Source: W2P13-069 sp963590525 (GTDB lineage Bacteria > Actinomycetota > Coriobacteriia > Coriobacteriales > QAMH01). From it: DNA of 21,073 nucleotides. The notes below the pieces were generated by a model. The model worked only from the letters and a program-made list of their open reading frames with translations, did no database searches and was not told where the DNA came from. The position numbers were made by a program, and so were the translations under genes. Below, one piece after another: positions 7,063-14,551 of this stretch; the first letter of the stretch is position 1; each line of letters opens with the position of its first letter. The DNA is taken from positions 1 through 21,073 of the forward strand of contig CAVAPV010000043.1 in assembly GCA_963590525.1 (NCBI GenBank), given 5' to 3'.

Positions 7063-7690
7063 CGCTTACCCCCTTTCCTGCAATATCTCGCACCAAACGC
7101 GAGACCGCCGGATAGAAGGGGAACTCCGCATAGTCCTCCACCCGCTTTACCCAAGCGTCTGCCCAGCTGGCAATGTAGAGCCCGCAAAAATCGCGGTAGG
7201 CGCAGGCAAACTCATCCTGGCCTTTTTCCTCGTATGTCAAAGCCAACCTAGCGGCAAAGGCAAGCAGGTAGCGGATGTGATCTGCGCAGTCGTGCTCGCT
7301 ATCAGAGAGCACGAGCCCAAACTGATCGTAGAGCGCCGCAATCTCCACCGTGGTAGGACCTTGAACCTGTTGCTCGCCGTCTAGGTAGTAAGACGCATAC
7401 GGCGGCGCGTACATCTTGAAGCTGCCGATAAACAGCCTCGTGTACTCGAGTTGAGCCGCCTGCGCACCCTGGGGCTGCACCACATCTGGCGCTGTAAACG
7501 CTTTGGCGCACTCCAGCAATGCCTTTATCCTATCGGCAAATAGCGCACAGGATGGGTCTCCTGCGCAGGCGCGCAAGGGCTCGACGGATTTGTCAAAGCC
7601 CTGCGCGGGATAGGTCAATGCACAAGAGAGCGCCACAAGCAGCTTGGATGGAGCGATATCTGCAAAATCCCCCTGCATCTGGCTTACCAC
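7055..7690 (-). CDS. TorD/DmsD-family chaperone for the molybdopterin reductase (ArrD-like)
   Basis: A 211-residue all-helical cytoplasmic chaperone of the TorD family, which binds the Tat signal of a molybdopterin subunit and holds it for cofactor loading before export. Family marks are EYTRLFIG (82-89), APPYASYYL (95-103) and the DHI box region SEHDCADHI (131-139). The proposed start is GTG 7690, overlapping the ferredoxin gene's final codons by 7 bases. An ATG at 7678 would shorten the protein by four residues, and neither start has a strong ribosome site. The 3' end overlaps the lipoprotein gene by 8 bases. The position after the large and iron-sulfur subunit genes matches arr, dms and psr type operons. 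Confidence 0.9.
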   Translation of the reverse strand: MVSQMQGDFADIAPSKLLVALSCALTYPAQGFDKSVEPLRACAGDPSCALFADRIKALLECAKAFTAPDVVQPQGAQAAQLEYTRLFIGSFKMYAPPYASYYLDGEQQVQGPTTVEIAALYDQFGLVLSDSEHDCADHIRYLLAFAARLALTYEEKGQDEFACAYRDFCGLYIASWADAWVKRVEDYAEFPFYPAVSRLVRDIAGKGVSDE

Positions 7691-8397
7691 GTCTTCTTGA
7701 ACTCGCGGATGTAGTACACCGCCGGCTCGGTACCTTCTTCGGGCTTGAGGACGGTGGGCTCAAAGGATTGGGTCAGCTCGTAGATCTCGCCGTAGATGTC
7801 TTGGGCGTTGCCAAAGATGCGCGCGCCTGCAGGGCAGACGTCAACGCAGTAGGGGTTGTCGCCCGCATAGACCAAATGCTTGCACATCTGGCATTTGAGC
7901 GGCGCACCTTTCTTGGTGACGGGGAGGCTGTACTCGTCAAGCGCCGGGTCGTGGCTGGGGTACTTGGCCCCGATGAACTCCTGCATCTCCTTGGGAGTGC
8001 CCGTGCAGTCCTCGATAAGCTGCTTGACCTTGGAGACCTGGTCTGCGCTGGACTCGCCGTCACTGCGCGTGATGGCGCCATATGGGCAAGCGCTTGCGCA
8101 CAAGCCGCAGGCCACGCACTTGCTCGGGTCGTGCACGGTCAAGCCGTACTCGTCTTTGTGCATCGCATGCGTGGGGCATGCCTTGACGCAGGCGGCCTTG
8201 GTGCAGTGGTTGCACATAACGGGTTTGTAGGAGTACTCGACCTCGGGGAAAGTGCCCGTGGTCTCGTTGATGTGGTAGGTCAAAAACGTGCCCTCGGGGA
8301 CCTCGTTGTGGGTTTTGCACGCGATCTCGCATGCACCGCAGCCAACGCAGCGGTGCAAGTCGATGACCATCGCGTAGCGTGTCTTCTTATCGGCCAT
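7684..8397 (-). CDS. arrB: Four-cluster ferredoxin subunit of the reductase (ArrB-like)
   Basis: A 237-residue electron-transfer subunit of the DmsB/PsrB/ArrB type. All sixteen cysteines for four [4Fe-4S] clusters are visible: 17-20-23-27, 62-65-70-74, 94-97-100-104, and 169-172-184-188. It has no signal peptide, so export by hitch-hiking with the Tat-signal subunit is expected. The size is close to characterised ArrB proteins (about 230-240 residues). ATG 8397 begins three bases after the upstream stop, with GAGG 8 bases before it. Its C-terminus (REFKKTW) overlaps the chaperone gene. The substrate cannot be read from this subunit. The Arr assignment rests on the large subunit and neighbours. 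Confidence 0.85.
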   Translation of the reverse strand: MADKKTRYAMVIDLHRCVGCGACEIACKTHNEVPEGTFLTYHINETTGTFPEVEYSYKPVMCNHCTKAACVKACPTHAMHKDEYGLTVHDPSKCVACGLCASACPYGAITRSDGESSADQVSKVKQLIEDCTGTPKEMQEFIGAKYPSHDPALDEYSLPVTKKGAPLKCQMCKHLVYAGDNPYCVDVCPAGARIFGNAQDIYGEIYELTQSFEPTVLKPEEGTEPAVYYIREFKKTW

Positions 8398-8400
8398 TTG

Positions 8401-10995
8401 CTACGCCTCGACTTTCTCGATCTTCACGCGGGTGAAGCCACCGTGGCGTGCCGTGTTGTTGGTGATGTGATCGTAGAGGCTGGGCATAAGCTCGTTGTTG
8501 TTGCCCCCACGCGGCTTTGCGTTGGCAAAGTCCTTGGCGGCGATATGACCGTAGGCCCAATGTCCCTGGCCATAGCATTTGATGACAACGCCCGGGCGCG
8601 TGCCCTCCCAACCCTTGGCATGGACGGTGATGGTGCCTTGGACGCTTGTGACGTTGATGGTGTCGCCGTCTTCAAGGCCCAGCTCCTTCATGTCTGCCGG
8701 GTTGATCTTCATGACGTCGTCCCAAGCCTCGTCGCCGGGGTCAACGTCTTTGAACTCCTGGTAGCCCACGCAGTTGGCACTGCGACCCTCGCGGTTGAGG
8801 CGGCTTCTGTGCTCCTCAAAGATGTAGGGGAACTCGGACTCGTCGCCCATGCGCTGCGGCTCCTCATAGTGAGGGACAAACGCACGGCCGTCGCGAGCAT
8901 CGTAGCCCATCCACTCCATGACCTGGTCTGTGCCCACCTTGTACATGTCGGCCTTGGTCTCCAAGTCGTGCTTGAGGGTTTCGGAGTAGAACTCGAACTT
9001 GCCCGTCTGCGTGCCAAAGTCACCCCAGTGCTTCTTGGCGCTTGCGGGCTTGGAGTTGAACACACCCTTAGAGGCAAAATTGCGCCAGCTCTTGAGGCTG
9101 TCGCCTTGGCCGGCTTTCTCGGCTGCGCCGTTCCAAAACGGCTCGGTGATGAGCTTTACGGCGATTTCGGCAAACTCGGATGCCTTGGTGGGGCGGTTGC
9201 CGGTCTCGGGGTCGATAAAGGCCTGCGAGTAGTACTTGTAGATATCGCTAAAGCCGCGGTCTGCAAGCTTGGAGGCAAGCTCCCATGCAAGCTCGGTCTC
9301 GTCGGTGAGGGTGTCCCACAGCGGCTTGATGATCGGCTGCTGAACGCTCATGTAGCTTACGAGGCCTTGGTAGTTCTTCTGGCAGCCCCAGCGCTCAAAG
9401 AGATGGTGCTTGGCCGGCAAGACGATGTCGGCAAACATCGCAGACTCGCTCACATGCGTGGTGATGCAGCAGTAGAACGGGACGCTGGCAAGAGCCTTTT
9501 CCCAGCGCTGGGCGCCAGTGGCGCTGTAGGCAAAGTTGCACCAGCAGCTGATAAGCACCTTGGTGTCGTACCAACCGGCGTCTTCGACCTCGCCGTTGAT
9601 GACGTCTGCCAGGCGGTTGGTGATGACAGTGGAGTTGATATGGCCGCCGTTGGTACCCAAGAACTCCTTCTCAACACGGCCGTCGATCTTGGGCTTTTTA
9701 GCCTGAGAGCGCGCGTTGCTGTTGCGCCAGCGGTTGTGGTCGGGCAGATGCCCTGCGCTCATAGACGCCGTGCGCATCGTGCCGCCCTCGTGCTCGGTAG
9801 AGCCCACGAGGCCGTTGAGCGCGTTGGCAGCCATAGCACCGTAGATACCGCGAGGCTGGTTGGAGACGCCGGGGCTCATCCAAGAGATGGAGTTGGCGCC
9901 GTATTTGCCAAACTGCGTGGCCACCTCGATGATGGTCTCGGCGTCGATGCCGCAGATCTCTGCTGCCCACTCGGGCGTGGTGTCCTTGATCTCGAGGTTC
10001 CACCAACGCACCAAGCCGTAACCCTTGTTGTACTCGAACTTCTCCTCGTCCACCATCTCGCCGGCGACAAAGAGATTGATGCGCGTGTTAGCGTCGTCCG
10101 AGATATCGCGGTTCCAAGAGCCGGTCTTGAAATCGCCCACAAATTCCTTGTTCCACAGGCCCTTGGTCAAGATGACATGCGCCATGGCGCAGGCCAAGGC
10201 ACCGTCGGTGCCGGGGATAACGGGCAGCCATTTGTCGGATTTGGCGGCAGTGGCGCTTAGGCGCGGGTCGACCACGTAGATCTTGGCGCCGTCCATGATG
10301 TCGCCCCACTTGCCCATGACCGTGGGAACTTGACGGTTGGATGCGATCGGGTCGGTCGACCACATGATGATGCACTTGGCGTTGTCTAAGTCGTAGTCGC
10401 GGTAGTTGAAGAAGCCCTCGGTGTAGTAGGCGCCTGCTTTTTCGGCCTCTGCGCAGATCGTGGAGTGGCCGTAGTAGTTGGGCGTGCCAAAGAGCACCGG
10501 GAACTTGCTGTGAAAAACATCGCCCACGGCAGTAGAGCGACCCTTGAGCATCATGAGCTTGTGGGTCTCTTTGTTTTGCTGCAGCTCCATGAGCTTGTCT
10601 GCAACGGTATCAAGCGCCTCGTCCCAGGAGATGGGCACAAAACCGGGATCGATGCCGCGGCCCTTCTCTGGGTTGGTGCGCTTCATGGGAGTCTTGATTC
10701 TATCGGGATCGTAAAGCTGCTGAATCGCCAGATGAGGACGAGGGCAGATCCTGCCGCCCGTGGCCTTGCAGTTCCAGTTGCCCTTTACGCGCAGGACACG
10801 CCCGCTTTGCGTATAGACTTTGACGGGGCAAAAGGAAGTGCAGCCTTGGCAGGTGGATGCCGTCCACTTGCCTTTCTCGTTCTTCTTGTGCGATTCGTCC
10901 GCAGCAGCTACAAACGGCGAGCTTACGCCCGTCGTGCCTGCAGCCGCAAGCCCCAAGGCGCTGGCCTTGAGAAACGAACGTCTACTGATATTCAC
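8401..10995 (-). CDS. arrA: Tat-exported molybdopterin oxidoreductase, respiratory arsenate reductase-like large subunit
   Basis: An 864-residue DMSO-reductase-family catalytic subunit carrying bis-MGD molybdenum and one [4Fe-4S] cluster. The Tat signal is SRRSFLK (4-10) with a hydrophobic stretch and a likely AxA cut near 30-32. Cluster ligands follow C49-x2-C52-x3-C56-x27-C84, the spacing reported for ArrA. C181 in STICAEAEK is the expected Mo ligand. GLWNKEFVGDF (279-289) and TPEWAAEICG (340-349) match segments used for arrA primers, and NPEKGRGIDPGFVPISWDEA is also ArrA/PsrA-like. The start is GTG 10995 with AGGAAG 4 bases upstream. The genes for the ferredoxin subunit, TorD-type chaperone and lipoprotein follow within a few bases. 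Proposed role: extracytoplasmic arsenate reduction to arsenite. A polysulfide or thiosulfate reductase, or another oxyanion reductase, is the alternative. KGRST (151-155) stands where ArrA usually has RGRY. Confidence 0.72.
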   Translation of the reverse strand: MNISRRSFLKASALGLAAAGTTGVSSPFVAAADESHKKNEKGKWTASTCQGCTSFCPVKVYTQSGRVLRVKGNWNCKATGGRICPRPHLAIQQLYDPDRIKTPMKRTNPEKGRGIDPGFVPISWDEALDTVADKLMELQQNKETHKLMMLKGRSTAVGDVFHSKFPVLFGTPNYYGHSTICAEAEKAGAYYTEGFFNYRDYDLDNAKCIIMWSTDPIASNRQVPTVMGKWGDIMDGAKIYVVDPRLSATAAKSDKWLPVIPGTDGALACAMAHVILTKGLWNKEFVGDFKTGSWNRDISDDANTRINLFVAGEMVDEEKFEYNKGYGLVRWWNLEIKDTTPEWAAEICGIDAETIIEVATQFGKYGANSISWMSPGVSNQPRGIYGAMAANALNGLVGSTEHEGGTMRTASMSAGHLPDHNRWRNSNARSQAKKPKIDGRVEKEFLGTNGGHINSTVITNRLADVINGEVEDAGWYDTKVLISCWCNFAYSATGAQRWEKALASVPFYCCITTHVSESAMFADIVLPAKHHLFERWGCQKNYQGLVSYMSVQQPIIKPLWDTLTDETELAWELASKLADRGFSDIYKYYSQAFIDPETGNRPTKASEFAEIAVKLITEPFWNGAAEKAGQGDSLKSWRNFASKGVFNSKPASAKKHWGDFGTQTGKFEFYSETLKHDLETKADMYKVGTDQVMEWMGYDARDGRAFVPHYEEPQRMGDESEFPYIFEEHRSRLNREGRSANCVGYQEFKDVDPGDEAWDDVMKINPADMKELGLEDGDTINVTSVQGTITVHAKGWEGTRPGVVIKCYGQGHWAYGHIAAKDFANAKPRGGNNNELMPSLYDHITNNTARHGGFTRVKIEKVEA

Positions 10996-11202
10996 TTATC
11001 TTCCTTTTCTCTCTTCTCTCTCAGGGCAGGTTGCTCAGGCCTGCAAACTTGCGGCGCATTTTGCCAGAACGATGTCTTGATGGAAGTCGCGTGCGCGGCA
11101 AGCAGATGGTTCAGAGTATATAACGAAATTTGCATAGAATTTACACAATAACGACATCCGTCCGTTATTGGTCGGTAGTTACTAGAGACATTAGTGTGCT
11201 AT

Positions 11203-11231
11203 TTGCAATTGTCTGATACCGATGCTATTCT
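11203..11231 (+). promoter_or_regulatory. Promoter of second aquaglyceroporin gene
   Basis: TTGCAA (11203-11208), a 17-base spacer and TATTCT (11226-11231) form a good sigma-70-type promoter, giving a leader of about 65 bases. Confidence 0.6.
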
Positions 11232-11240
11232 TTTCGCCCG

Positions 11241-11279
11241 TGTGGAAGTCGCCCCCTATGCTCAAAGGGGAACGCCACA
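11241..11279 (+). promoter_or_regulatory. Leader stem-loop of second aquaglyceroporin gene
   Basis: TGTGG (11241-11245) pairs with CCACA (11275-11279) and CCCC (11252-11255) with GGGG (11267-11270), separated by a small internal loop. The structure fills most of the leader before the ribosome site (AAGAGGG, about 11287-11293). No known riboswitch class is recognised. Confidence 0.4.
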
Positions 11280-11302
11280 AATAAAAAGAGGGATATATCA
11301 AA

Positions 11303-12097
11303 ATGAAAATCGCAAAGACTCTCGTCGGTGAGATCATCGGCACGTTCATGATGTGCTTTTTGGGCATCGGCGCTGTTGCCACCGCAACGCTCTACGGCGC
11401 TTTGACCGGTCCCGGCCAGGTGGGCCTTGTCTGGGGCATCGCCATCGCCTTGGGTATCTTCATGACCCGCAGCTTGTCTGATGCGCACTTCAACCCCGCC
11501 GTCACCTTGGCAATGTGCATCACCGGCCGCAACAAGTGGTCCGAGCTTCCCATCTACTTCATCGGCCAGTGCATCGGCGCCTTCTTGGGTGCTGGCGCCT
11601 TGTGGATCCTCTTTGCAGACTCCGTTGCCAAAAACCTCGCCAACTCCGGCTTGACCATGTCTACCAACTCCATCGGCTCTGCCGCAAGCATCTGGGCAGA
11701 GGTGTTCCCCAACAGCTCCAACGCCGTCATCTCCATGCAGGGCGCGATGTTTGCCGAGGGTTTTGCCGTCTTTATCCTGTGCTTGGTCATCCTCATCGTG
11801 ACCGATAAGAACAACGCCGGTGCCCCCTCTACGGCTATGGCTCCGCTGTTTATCGGCCTCACCGTCACCGTTCTGATCAACGTCGTCGGCCCGCTGACCG
11901 ACGCCGGCCTCAACCCCGCTCGCGACCTCATGCCCCGCGTCGTCGCGATGATGGTGGGCTTCAAGACCGTCGCTTTTGGCACCAACGCCTTCAACGTCTG
12001 GATGGTCTACACCGTCGCTCCGTTTATTGGCGCTGCTGTCTCTGCCGTGGTCTACCGCTTTGGCATCGCTCGTATGTTTGCAAAGAACGAGGCCTAG
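11303..12097 (+). CDS. MIP-family aquaglyceroporin (second copy)
   Basis: A 264-residue six-helix channel paralogous to the product at 3104-3898. The openings EIIGTFMMCFLGIGAVATAT and EIIGTFLMCFFGIGAVATAT differ at only two positions. NPA motifs are HFNPAVT (64-66) and GLNPARD (204-206), the latter with the glycerol-channel aspartate. ATG 11303 follows AAGAGGG by about 9 bases. The middle loop (roughly 105-145) and the C-terminus differ most from the first copy, so selectivity or regulation may have diverged. It is divergent from the arrA-like operon and ends at a strong terminator, so it is monocistronic. Release or uptake of arsenite produced by the reductase is inferred from context. Glycerol is the conservative alternative. 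Confidence 0.88.
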   Translation: MKIAKTLVGEIIGTFMMCFLGIGAVATATLYGALTGPGQVGLVWGIAIALGIFMTRSLSDAHFNPAVTLAMCITGRNKWSELPIYFIGQCIGAFLGAGALWILFADSVAKNLANSGLTMSTNSIGSAASIWAEVFPNSSNAVISMQGAMFAEGFAVFILCLVILIVTDKNNAGAPSTAMAPLFIGLTVTVLINVVGPLTDAGLNPARDLMPRVVAMMVGFKTVAFGTNAFNVWMVYTVAPFIGAAVSAVVYRFGIARMFAKNEA

Positions 12098-12148
12098 GCT
12101 CTAAAAAGCATGCATCGGCGCTTGTGTAGCGCTGTTTGAAGCATCTGC

Positions 12149-12184
12149 AAAAAGCCCGTTGGCACTGCGCTGGCGGGCTTTTTT
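12149..12184 (+). terminator. Intrinsic terminator after second aquaglyceroporin gene
   Basis: AAAAAGCCCG (12149-12158) pairs with CGGGCTTTTT (12174-12183) around a partly paired loop, and the T run extends to 12184. It lies about 50 bases after the stop codon. Confidence 0.85.
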
Positions 12185-12239
12185 GCGTCCTGAATCTTGC
12201 TATCGGTTTTGCCTATAGCAAAGCATGGAAACAATGCGT

Positions 12240-12268
12240 TTTACGGCTATGACGTGCACGGGTAGTAT
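12240..12268 (+). promoter_or_regulatory. Promoter of the amidotransferase / glutamate-cysteine ligase pair
   Basis: TTTACG (12240-12245), a 17-base spacer and TAGTAT (12263-12268) precede a leader of about 27 bases containing GAGGAG. The boxes are moderate matches. Confidence 0.45.
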
Positions 12269-12301
12269 CTAGCGCATCGGTTTGGACGAGGAGATGACAT
12301 C

Positions 12302-13099
12302 ATGTGCGAGCTTTTTGGATACTTTGGGCAAGAGCGCTCCATCGTAAGCGAGCTCACAGAGTTCTACTCCCATAGCCCCCATCATCCTCAGGGCTGGGGC
12401 TTGGCATGCAGCTCGCATACTCACCTCAACGTAGAGAAAGAGCCCCTGTGCGCCGCGAACAGCGCTTATCTGCAAAGCCGCTTGGCATCAGGCGTTGCGG
12501 CATCCGTTGCCTTGGGGCACATCCGCTTGGCAACAGCCGGCAGCACTTCCTACGACAACTGCCACCCCTTCTCCAAGCCCGACGCCACTGGCCGCATATG
12601 GACGCTGGTCCACAACGGCACCATCTTGGATTTTGCCGCACTGGATGCTTTTCGCAGCGCTCAAACGGGAAGCACCGACAGCGAGCGTGTCTTGCTCTAC
12701 ATCGTCTCTAAAATCGACCAGGCAGCCCAAGCCAAGGGCGCAAGCCTTGACGCCGCAGAGCGCTTCAAGGTGATCGACCAGGTTGTTGCCAGCCTGAGCG
12801 CAAACAACAACAAGGTCAATATTCTGCTCTACGACGGCGATCAGTTCTACGCTCACTGCAACTTTGCCAACTCGCTTCATATCCGCCGCGAGGCAGACGG
12901 CATCTTCTTCTCTACTCAAGCCCTGCGCCAAGGCGCTTGGTCTCAGTTGCCGCTCAACACCCTTGTTGCCTTTGACCAAAACAAGATCGTGCGCTTTGGC
13001 CGCAAACACCAAAACCAATCCTTCCAAACCGTCGAGACTGTTCAGGCATGGCAGCGCGAAAACGGCGACGGCGCGCAAATCGTCAGCAGCATCGCCTAA
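12302..13099 (+). CDS. Class II glutamine amidotransferase (YafJ/EgtC-like)
   Basis: A 265-residue stand-alone Ntn-hydrolase. C2, exposed once Met1 is removed, is the nucleophile. HPQGWGLA (28-35), GHIRLATAG (about 72-80), NCHPF (about 86-90) and LVHNGTI (about 102-108) match the glutaminase pocket of YafJ/EgtC proteins. These hydrolyse gamma-glutamyl amide bonds; EgtC removes glutamate from a gamma-glutamyl intermediate in ergothioneine synthesis. ATG 12302 follows GAGGAG by 9 bases. The next gene begins 11 bases after the stop and encodes a glutamate-cysteine ligase-like enzyme, so the pair probably acts in one gamma-glutamyl pathway. No EgtB or EgtD is in the window, so ergothioneine synthesis itself is not supported. 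Confidence 0.85.
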   Translation: MCELFGYFGQERSIVSELTEFYSHSPHHPQGWGLACSSHTHLNVEKEPLCAANSAYLQSRLASGVAASVALGHIRLATAGSTSYDNCHPFSKPDATGRIWTLVHNGTILDFAALDAFRSAQTGSTDSERVLLYIVSKIDQAAQAKGASLDAAERFKVIDQVVASLSANNNKVNILLYDGDQFYAHCNFANSLHIRREADGIFFSTQALRQGAWSQLPLNTLVAFDQNKIVRFGRKHQNQSFQTVETVQAWQRENGDGAQIVSSIA

Positions 13100-13110
13100 A
13101 CTAGCTTTTT

Positions 13111-14493
13111 ATGAATCAAGATCAGATCAAACAGCATCTCTATGCCAAGTACATCCAGCCCACTGTGGGCAGCCATGAGCACTTTATCGGCATAGAAGTC
13201 GAGATGCCCATCGTGCGTTTGGAAGACGGGCCCACAGATTACGCTGTTGCTCAAAAAGCCGCCGCTGCCTTGGCAGAGGAATTTGGCTTTGTCCCCGATA
13301 AGTTTGACGATAACGGCGTCTGCTTTAGCGCGACGCGGCCAGACAACCTAGACAACGTCTCCTTTGACTGCTCATACAACAACCTCGAGCTGTCCTTGGG
13401 CAAAGAGAAGACAATCGCTGCCGTAGACGAGCGCTTTAGGAGCTACGTCGGCTTCCTTAACAGCAAGCTGCGCCAAGACGGCCATCTGCTCACGGGAATG
13501 GGCGTCAATCCCCGCCATGGCATCAACAGACGCGATTTTATCCCCAGCGAGCGCTATCGCATGCTCGAGCGTTATCTGCAAAAGGCCCAGACATCCAAGG
13601 TGCCGATGTATTTCCATCCGTATGTCGATTACGGCAGCTTTGCAAGCGCAAGCCAGGTGCAGCTTGATGTGAACCATGAGAGGCTGATAGAGACGCTGCG
13701 CGCTTTTGGCAACGTGGAGCCCGTCAAAGCCGTGCTCTTTAACAACGCGCTGCTTGAGAGCGAGCCTCAGCTGCTCAACGTGCGCGACATGCTCTGGGAA
13801 AACAGCACCCACGGCATCAATCCGCATAACGTGGGGATGTTTGACTGCCTGCTTGAAAGCACAGACGACCTGCTGGAATACATATCCACTACCAGCATCT
13901 TTTGCACCGAGCGCAACGGACGCTACGTCAACTTTGACCCTGTGCCCATCATCGATTACCTGGCCGCCAGCAGCATAGAGGGTGAATACTATGCCGATGG
14001 CAGCTACCACCCCATCACGGTAACGCCGCAGGAAAACGACGTGGCGTATCTGCGCAGCTACAAGTTCGAGGACCTCACCTACAGGGGAACCATCGAGTTT
14101 CGCAGCTGCTGCTGCCAGCCGCTAGAAGAGGCCATGACGGTTGCGGCCTTTCATGTGGGGCTCATGCAAAAAGTTGACGAGCTCGACCAGCTCATGCGCA
14201 ACGACACCGTGCTCTACCACCATGGCTACAGCGCAACCGAGTTGCGCCGCATCATGAACCTGCGCAAGTGGCCCAGGTTTGTAGATAGGGACAAACTACG
14301 CGAATTGTGTCTGCAGGTGCTGGATCTGGCACGGGACGGCTTGGTTCTTTTGCAAAACGGCGATGAACGCTACCTCGAGCCGCTCTATCAGAGGGCGCAG
14401 ACTCTGCACTCCCCTGCCCGCACCATGATCGAGGAGCTGGAGGCCGGCACATCGCTGTGCTCTCTGATCGAGCGTTACTCGCTTAGAGGCTAG
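13111..14493 (+). CDS. Glutamate-cysteine ligase-like enzyme (EgtA/GCS2-like)
   Basis: A 460-residue ATP-dependent carboxylate-amine ligase related to glutamate-cysteine ligase, which joins the glutamate side-chain carboxylate to the cysteine amine. GIEVEMPIV (27-35) is the usual N-terminal metal/ATP strand. SFDCSYNNLELSLG (about 84-97) and TYRGTIEFRSCCCQPLEEAM (about 325-344) fit the conserved core. Three adjacent cysteines in the second segment are unusual. The gene starts 11 bases after the amidotransferase stop. No ribosome-binding site is evident before ATG 13111, which suggests translation depends on the upstream gene. The pairing recalls EgtA-EgtC of actinobacteria. The product might be gamma-glutamylcysteine, which can bind arsenite, but the amine substrate is not shown by sequence. 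Confidence 0.8.
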   Translation: MNQDQIKQHLYAKYIQPTVGSHEHFIGIEVEMPIVRLEDGPTDYAVAQKAAAALAEEFGFVPDKFDDNGVCFSATRPDNLDNVSFDCSYNNLELSLGKEKTIAAVDERFRSYVGFLNSKLRQDGHLLTGMGVNPRHGINRRDFIPSERYRMLERYLQKAQTSKVPMYFHPYVDYGSFASASQVQLDVNHERLIETLRAFGNVEPVKAVLFNNALLESEPQLLNVRDMLWENSTHGINPHNVGMFDCLLESTDDLLEYISTTSIFCTERNGRYVNFDPVPIIDYLAASSIEGEYYADGSYHPITVTPQENDVAYLRSYKFEDLTYRGTIEFRSCCCQPLEEAMTVAAFHVGLMQKVDELDQLMRNDTVLYHHGYSATELRRIMNLRKWPRFVDRDKLRELCLQVLDLARDGLVLLQNGDERYLEPLYQRAQTLHSPARTMIEELEAGTSLCSLIERYSLRG

Positions 14494-14551
14494 AGCGCTG
14501 GCAGTTGGCGGCGGCGTTTGGGATTGGCTGCCTTGAGCTTACCGCCTACGT

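Larger units (their letters stand above)
10996..11302. promoter_or_regulatory. Divergent regulatory region between the arrA-like operon and second aquaglyceroporin
   Basis: This 307-base gap has no gene. An 8-9-8 inverted repeat, CAATAACG (11146-11153) and CGTTATTG (11163-11170), lies between the two divergent promoters. For the minus-strand reductase operon, TATACT (11121-11116, minus) is a plausible -10 box without a good -35 box, as expected of an activator-dependent promoter. The inverted repeat sits about 25-50 bases upstream of that -10. Which regulator binds is unknown. Confidence 0.5.

Noticed and set aside
7519..10260. A 913-codon open frame on the plus strand
   Set aside because: It lies wholly antisense to the chaperone, ferredoxin and ArrA-like genes, which have clear domains and catalytic motifs. 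Its translation is valine/leucine/glycine-rich without recognisable domains, a by-product of codon bias.
8401..10995. Reading the large subunit as a catechol dehydroxylase or acetylene-hydratase-type enzyme of gut Eggerthellaceae
   Set aside because: Length, the CX2CX3CX27C cluster, the TorD-type chaperone, ArrA-type segments and the ArsM/aquaglyceroporin neighbours favour an Arr/Psr-type reductase. It remains a weaker alternative.
12302..14493. An ergothioneine biosynthesis operon
   Set aside because: Only EgtA- and EgtC-like genes are present; EgtB and EgtD are absent from the window.
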